Source of the DNA: Cymbidium sinense
Lineage: Eukaryota > Streptophyta > Magnoliopsida > Asparagales > Orchidaceae
Length of the DNA stretch: 64,000 nt
Assembly: GCA_021442155.1 (NCBI GenBank)
Contig: CM038215.1
Span: 277,686,413-277,750,412, forward strand
Direction: 5' to 3'
The notes beneath the pieces were generated by a model. The model was given only the letters and a program-made list of their open reading frames with translations. It did not search any database and was not told where the DNA came from. Position numbers and translations under genes: made by a program. Position 1 is the first letter of the stretch, and each line of letters opens with the position of its first letter. Below are positions 58,134 to 64,000 of the stretch, piece by piece.

Positions 58134-59400
58134 GATTTTATAGATTTTTTATTTAGTATTCATCATGTTGTACAAGAGTTTTGATGGCGATTGATGTTTA
58201 AACAACTTCAAGAATAATTTAGTTGTTATTTTAAAAAAAAGATTTATCCCTCAAGTAATTCTCATTTTCCCCTTTTTTATTCAAACTCTTATTCTTTTTT
58301 TCCTCTTTTTTTATTAACTCTTACTCATTTACCCCCTCTTATTTTTTGAAAGCAACCCACTCTACCTCTTTTAATTTCTATAAATAAGGCCAGAGGGAGT
58401 CTCCTATTCTATTCTATTTATTTGAAGGGTTGGAGTTAGGATATTTGATAATTAGAAACTTTAGTGGGCTTTCAACTCTGCTCTGATACACTTTGTAAGT
58501 ACTTTTCACACTTCTTTTTTATTTTATTTTACTTTTATGTTTGTCGTAAGTTATTTTACTTTCCCTTTTTGTTTGGATTTTAGCTTAAAATTAGATAAGT
58601 TTCTTATAGCGTTCTTAAATATTTTACACTCCCATTTTTCTAAGTCAAAGATTTGGCGAAATTTTAGCGTTCCGGTCATCCCTGTAGAGATCAGTGTTTT
58701 GGCTTACTCGGTATGCCATCTTGAGCAAATCAAGCGGTGTTTTGCGAGTTGTGACACCACAGTTGGGTTTTTCATCTCATCGTGCCCTCTTGACCACGAC
58801 GAGGCTTTCAGACCAGAATGAAGAAATACAATGCAATATATATTCAACCCCCCCCCCCCACTTTTTTTTTCTAAATATAGAAATTAGACAAAATTTGGAC
58901 ATTTGTCTAGGGGAGCGACATCTAAGGGTGTTACACGGTACACCCTCTTGGCGTGGAAGTCTTAATGACACAATTATTTCTTGTCACTCTTGAGCACAAA
59001 GAGACCTTCAAAGAAGAAACACAAGTATATATATATATTATATATCCACATTCATAGATCACACATGTTATGACATTTTGGCATCGTAATACTCGATAAA
59101 AGGAGCAGGTTAGGTATACAATTGGGAATGTAAATAAAAGATGCCAAAACTAAGAAGAATTCACCTCTTGATGTTCTTCCCGATTTTTGTAAGGTTAGAG
59201 TTATAAGGAATCAAAAAAGAAGGAAGAATTCATACGATATTCTCCTCGTTTGTGGCAAAGTGAAAATGGGAAGGCTAAGCGAAGTGAAGAGTGAAATAAG
59301 AATTCACCTCTTGACGATGTTCTTTCCTAGTTTGCGGCGAAGCGAAAATGGGAAGGCTAAAGTGAGGAGTGCAATGCCAAAAATCGAAATAAAAATTTAT
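58134..59400 (+). mobile_element. LTR-like promoter region with downstream duplications (unit B)
   Basis: Counterpart of 25,691-26,610. CT-rich sequence precedes CTATAAATA at 58,378-58,386. Duplicated units with TTTTGGCTTACT / TGTTACACGGTACACC and CTTGA(C/G)CAC follow at about 58,690 and 58,925. Three ~80-bp units carrying AAGAATTCA and GGGAAGGCTAA lie at 59,150-59,400. An 11-base C run sits near 58,849. The 58,537-58,821 and 58,694-58,993 ORFs arise inside these repeats and are not supported as genes. Confidence 0.4.
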
Positions 59401-60310
59401 GTTTCTTTGGGACTTTGGATTGACATTTTAAACTAGCTTGACCACTGTGAGTTATTCTTCTCCATGAAGCTCTTCACCATGGTTTGATACAAAATAACAT
59501 ACTTCAGTGGGTTTTCTTTTTTACCATTATTTATTTTAAGATATGAGTGATGCAATATTTGGTTACTTGATGTTCAATAACATGTTCTAGCAAATGAGAT
59601 ATTTGGAAATAATGTGTTGTAGTCATCTCAAACTTCAAAAGGTTTAAATGGTAAGATTAAATTTTGTGGGAAATAAAACATTTAGATAAAATTTTGTAAT
59701 TCTTAATATAAAAATATATAATATTTTGGAAATACATCATATATATTTGATAGAGCTACTTAATAAATTGAATATGGCTTATTTTATTATAAACTAATTC
59801 ATATAGTTCTCACCTATAAATTAGTCAACAAATTGAGAAGCAAAGTATCCCATTATAGCTTAAATATTTTATGAGTAGTATTTTATTAGTATTTAGTAGA
59901 AATTATGATTGTCAAGATATGTAAGTGCATTTGATCATCATATATGTTAATTTTTTGTAGAATCAATGGATTCCAATACTTGTAGAAGAATTTCCCTTTA
60001 CCATTTGATTAATAATCATTTCAAATTTGCAAAATTTTGATTTGAAGATGATTGAAAAATTCAACTTTTTGAATGGATTTAATGGCCAATCAAGATAAAT
60101 ATTTGTCTAAAATATTTAAATGTAGAGGATATTGAACTTAGGTTAAGAATGAAGTGTAGAGGAAAATACAATGTTGGGAAGCAAAGTACTATTAAGTTTC
60201 AAAAGATGTCATATGTTTAGATGTGTTGAAGAAAGAGATTGAAGCATTTTGTTGGCTTAGGGAAAATTTTTTTAGTTATATTACCACATATTTGGAACAT
60301 CAACAAAAGA
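59401..60310. other. AT-rich sequence upstream of MULE relic 2 (unit B)
   Basis: Nearly identical to 26,611-27,520; nothing recognised. Confidence 0.45.
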
Positions 60311-60625
60311 CTATATGTCTATCACTAATGTTGTAGAAGTGATGCAAATGACTACAAAGTCAAATGGAAGTGAGGGTGTTGAGATAGTAGTCATAACACA
60401 AGATGATAAAGAACCTACTACATGTTGATAAGGTCAATAAGTTAGGGAGGGTAGTAACATGTAAAACAATATATACATCACTAATGATGTTGAAGTGATG
60501 CAAATGACTACAAAGTGCAATGGAAGTGAGGGTGCTGAGGTAGTAGTCAAAACACAATATGATAAAGAAGCTACTATATGTTGATAAGGTCAATAAGTTA
60601 GGGAGGGTAGTAACATGTAAGACAA
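60311..60625 (+). repeat. Two tandem ~157-bp repeats (unit B)
   Basis: Same pair as at 27,521-27,835. The minus-strand ORF 60,360-60,632, with its internally repeated protein, is a by-product. Confidence 0.85.
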
Positions 60626-61039
60626 TTATCATTCAAGATCTATAATGAGGGATTTCTAATTACCCAAGTTGGATTTAGAAGATTTAGGGTCTATTTTGGC
60701 GGTATTGAAATATAGTGGTTGAGTTGTTGTAAAAGAACTTATTATTTAAGAAATTGTAATGGATATTACATTTTTTATTTAAAAAAAATTAGACCATACT
60801 TTTTTACTAGGTTAGGTTAGAAAATATAATTTTTCCACTATTTCTTTAAAATGCGGTCATTCTGATTTTTAAATGACATTTGCAATGCGATGCAAAACAC
60901 ATCACCACTTCAAAAGCTTCATTAGTAGAAGATGCTTAAAGCTTCAACAAGCTCTGAGATCTAATGATATTATGAAGAACTTTGGTGTGAAGAATCAATC
61001 TAGTAATAAATCTCAAGTCATTGATATTTATTTTTATTA

Positions 61040-62300
61040 TGGACATCCTTAGAGAGTAGAAATATAATGTGCAAATGGTGAACCTTTTGAGGTGCATAAA
61101 TTAGAGCATACACATTTATGCTAATGTAAATAAAGCAAGTAACAAACAAACTTCTTGAGTAACTCAACAAATTGAAGAAATTATGAAAATAAATCTTGAC
61201 AACTCTCCAAGGTAGATAAAAAAAACTTAATTTGTATTGGTTATCTCTAAAATAAATAAAGTTATGGCGATCAATGAAACAACCTCACAAGATCATTTTT
61301 GGATTGATTAATTATAATTATAGATATGTACCTACATTTCAAGCATAACTTACCAATATCAACCCAAACTCACAATATTTATATACTTTAAGCATGCATG
61401 ATTCACCTTTTATGCAGTTCCATGTTTGCCTCATGGTTTTCATCGATGGTTTCTTAGTAGGTTGTAGACATTTAATTGGTCTTGATGATTGTCATTTGAA
61501 GCCAAAGTACTTGGGTGTTTTATTATATATAAATTAATTGGATAGTAATATAGGACTATTCACACTAGCAATTCTACTTGTTGAATTTGAGTCAAAAAAA
61601 ATCTAGCAATAGTTTTTTGGAAAATTTGGCAAAATCAATTGGCTTTGGGGTGCATCATTTAGAATTTATATCAAATATGGAGAAGGGGCTTGGAGATGAA
61701 ATCAAACTACTATTTCCAGATGCAAAGCACAAGTTTTATTTATGTCGCCTATGGAAGAACTTGGAAATGTTCTTTCATTGTAGTGAGTCACAACATTCAA
61801 ACCTTAGTGTGGTCAACAACTAAATGCACACACTAATCATGAATTTGATTGTAGGATGTCTGATTTATAGAATAATGTGTGCATATGTTCATTCTTACTT
61901 GTTAACTTTATTTTAAAATTTGTGATGGAGTAAATTTTTTGTCTTAGATTAAAAATTATTATAATACAAATAACATGGCAAAATCATTTAATTCATGGAT
62001 TAGAGAAGCAAGGAGCAAGCTTGTGGTTAATTTGATTGATATGAATAGAGCAGTACTTATGGAACAAAGAGTAGAAAAAAGTTAAATTATTTTACATGAA
62101 ATGAAGAGCCAGTATATGTAGAGAATTACTTAGAAATAACTACTAGAAAAGAAATTTATTATACAAATCAATACCACATAAAATGACATTGAAGGGTGCT
62201 ATGAAAGACATGATGTTAATATAAAAGTAGATATAATTGCTTTAGAGTGTGAGTAATTATCTATCAATGCATTCAATAGCTTGCTTTTATTAGAACCAAA
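61040..62300 (+). pseudogene. MULE transposase relic 2 (unit B)
   Basis: Same domain order as 28,300-29,560: QQIEEIMKIN, YRYVPTFQA, GCRHLIGLDDCHLK (about 61,470-61,510), ISNMEKGL with the Asp-to-Asn change, KHKFYLCRLWKNLE (here the C-x2-H His is Arg), and FNSWIREARSKL near 61,990. The longest open piece is 61,578-61,823. It is inactive. Confidence 0.85.
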
Positions 62301-63287
62301 GAGTACTCATGGTGGCATACTTATGTTGATGATAGTTAATATGTTGTTAGGTTGATGATATGTATAACATTATTTAATATTTCTTTAATAGATATTAATA
62401 TTTTTAATTTGCTTTAGGTAAAAGAATATGAAAGTTTCTACTTTTTTTGAGAAATTCAATGGAGCATAGTCGATGATGACATTTTGTTAGAATACCTAAT
62501 AGTTCGAGGCTTAGAAGAGTCCTAAAAAGATGCATAAAACTTTTCTAGATAACAATGCCAACAAAAAAGTAGAAATATTTATAAAAGTGATCATTGCGAC
62601 ATCACAAAATAACAAAAACCCATAAGGCTCGGCAAAGTCACCTATTGAGTTTTCTGATTACCACATGTTACTCTACAAGCTACAATGTGAATTTAGTGAA
62701 ATTGACTATTAGAAGGAAAGAAATACAGTAAGGTCGACAAGTCATGTGGTGGTAGATGAGCATTAAAGAAAAACGTGATATTTTCTCAAATATTTTATTT
62801 AATATTTTATATAAGAATTGTTTCATATAGCAATTTTTTTGCTTTTTATTGCTCATATAACAACTACCAAGGTATGTGCTAATGAGACAACTATAATTTA
62901 CATACTTTCAACTATAATTTTTTGCAAGAATCAACTCTTATTTTACATAAACTCTTATTGAAAGAGCCTCTCACCTTCAAGTGCACAAATTGCTTCCAAC
63001 CACATTTGGAAACTCAAATATTTATGCAAGCAATTCTGAGCAAAGCCTTGTTGAAACCTTGCACTTAATTCAATTTGATTTTTACTAAAATTGATTTATA
63101 AGAAGTGTGCATTACAAATACATACCGTGCTTTGAACATTATGATTTTATCACGACAACTACTCTTATTTATAATCAGTGTGCAATGATATGAAGAAACC
63201 AGGAAGCATTAAGATTTTTGATTGCATCAAAAACCAGCAAAAGCTTGTTATGGTGGAGGACTCACAAGACTGATGAGACTCCGTATT
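62301..63287. other. MULE downstream sequence and copia 5' flank (unit B)
   Basis: Collinear with 29,561-30,539. Non-coding. Confidence 0.45.
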
Positions 63288-63303
63288 ATTATGGATAATA
63301 AAG

Positions 63304-63351
<48 letters not shown>

Positions 63352-63899
63352 ACATAATGTTATAATAACATTATTCTTAATGTTATTATTCTAAACATTA
63401 TTATAATATAAATATTAGTTGTGTAACTTGTAACATAAATTAAATAAATACAAATAAATTAATTCATAACTTAAAATAATGGCTAGTAACGACTATAAAT
63501 CATAATTAAGTGATTTAATATTGAGCTCTCTTCCTTCACTTATATAGATGATAATGTGAGCTTGAGTGACATAATGAAATCTGAATATTCTCTCTTCCTT
63601 TCTCCATTCACAATTTTTCTTGTCATTCTTTTCATTTCATTTTTCGGGCAATAAGAGACACACGATTACTTCAAAGTTTTGCAGATCAATCGTGGTGCAT
63701 GCGCGATCAAGGCAAGAGGACGAGTTGTATCTCACGAGTAGAAAGAGAGACTATTTGGTGCACCCAAGGGTTAGTCTACTCTAAGTATAGTGTCACAACA
63801 TGTCTCAGGCTATTTCAATCTCACTACTTTTATTTCTATTTGCTTCGTTATGTTAAATTTATTTCTTAATTGCCAATTTAATTTCTTATAGTTCTAACA
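63288..63899 (+). mobile_element. Solo copia LTR (junction B/C)
   Basis: The left flank matches the sequence before the 5' LTR at 30,540 (CAGCAAAAGCTTGTTATGG). The right flank, CCTATGGTGTTTAG, matches the sequence after the 3' LTRs at 2731 and 35,159. No internal copia sequence lies between. It contains (AT)n at 63,305-63,348 and ends in TTCTAACA. This is the structure left by recombination between two LTRs. Confidence 0.8.
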
Positions 63900-64000
63900 C
63901 CTATGGTGTTTAGAAGTTAAGCAATTTGATTTCAATGCTTCATAATTATGTTAAAGAATATAGCGATTTCTACTCTCCATAGACTTGTCCCATCAGCTTG
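63900..64000 (+). repeat. Start of a third tandem unit (unit C), truncated by the window
   Basis: CCTATGGTGTTTAGAAGTTA and the next ~80 bases match 2732 and 35,160 almost exactly. Confidence 0.85.

Noticed and set aside
58537..58993. Two overlapping plus-strand ORFs
   Set aside because: They lie in duplicated LTR-like sequence with a C homopolymer; no protein similarity, and not open in unit A.
60360..60632. Minus-strand ORF with an internally duplicated protein
   Set aside because: The duplication is the 157-bp DNA repeat; the frame is not open in unit A.

Overview
This window is AT-rich nuclear DNA from a flowering plant. It is repetitive, transposon-dominated sequence with almost no intact genes. 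The plant assignment rests on Ty1/copia, hAT and Mutator-like (MULE) elements, a plant mobile domain (PMD) gene, and fragments resembling plant BRO1/ALIX and xylulose kinase. I cannot name the species.

The main architecture is a large tandem repeat. Positions 1 to about 32,500 (unit A) recur in the same order and orientation from about 32,502 (unit B). A third unit (C) begins at 63,900. The spacing is about 32.5 kb at the left edge and about 28.7 kb from 35,160 to 63,900. The difference comes from large indels. Unit A holds a 100-N gap (12,566-12,665) after which the preceding 4.1 kb is repeated, most likely an unmerged contig overlap. Unit B alone carries a 3.9 kb inverted-repeat element with a PMD gene, plus 1.4 kb near 57 kb. 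The third junction has only one LTR where the others have LTR-bounded copia sequence.

Order within a unit: copia remnant (RT/RNase H, then 3' LTR); a hAT-like non-autonomous element with perfect 8-bp target duplications and a nested foldback MITE; a degenerate ~28-bp minisatellite plus a conserved ~1.2 kb block; a tiny TATA-driven ORF for a putative secreted 52-residue peptide; a MITE with a GC-rich core; about 3 kb of AT-rich sequence with coding relics; a second, longer minisatellite with a paralogous conserved block; ~150-bp repeats and an (AT)n tract; the PMD element (only its right end in unit A); a BRO1-domain fragment joined to a xylulose kinase fragment; a first MULE transposase relic; AT-rich sequence with diverged ~240-bp repeats and an LTR-like promoter; a second MULE transposase relic; and the next copia LTR.

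Nearly every protein-coding trace is broken. The exception is the 52-residue peptide ORF, open in both units with its TATA box and poly(A) signal. The units differ mostly by small indels at C/G-containing sites set in near-identical AT-rich sequence. That pattern could be assembly or base-calling error at methylated cytosines, so the copy differences need care. The most interesting items are the BRO1/xylulokinase chimera beside a MULE, the PMD element present in one unit only, the duplicated peptide gene, and the tandem organisation with one full and one solo LTR at equivalent junctions.
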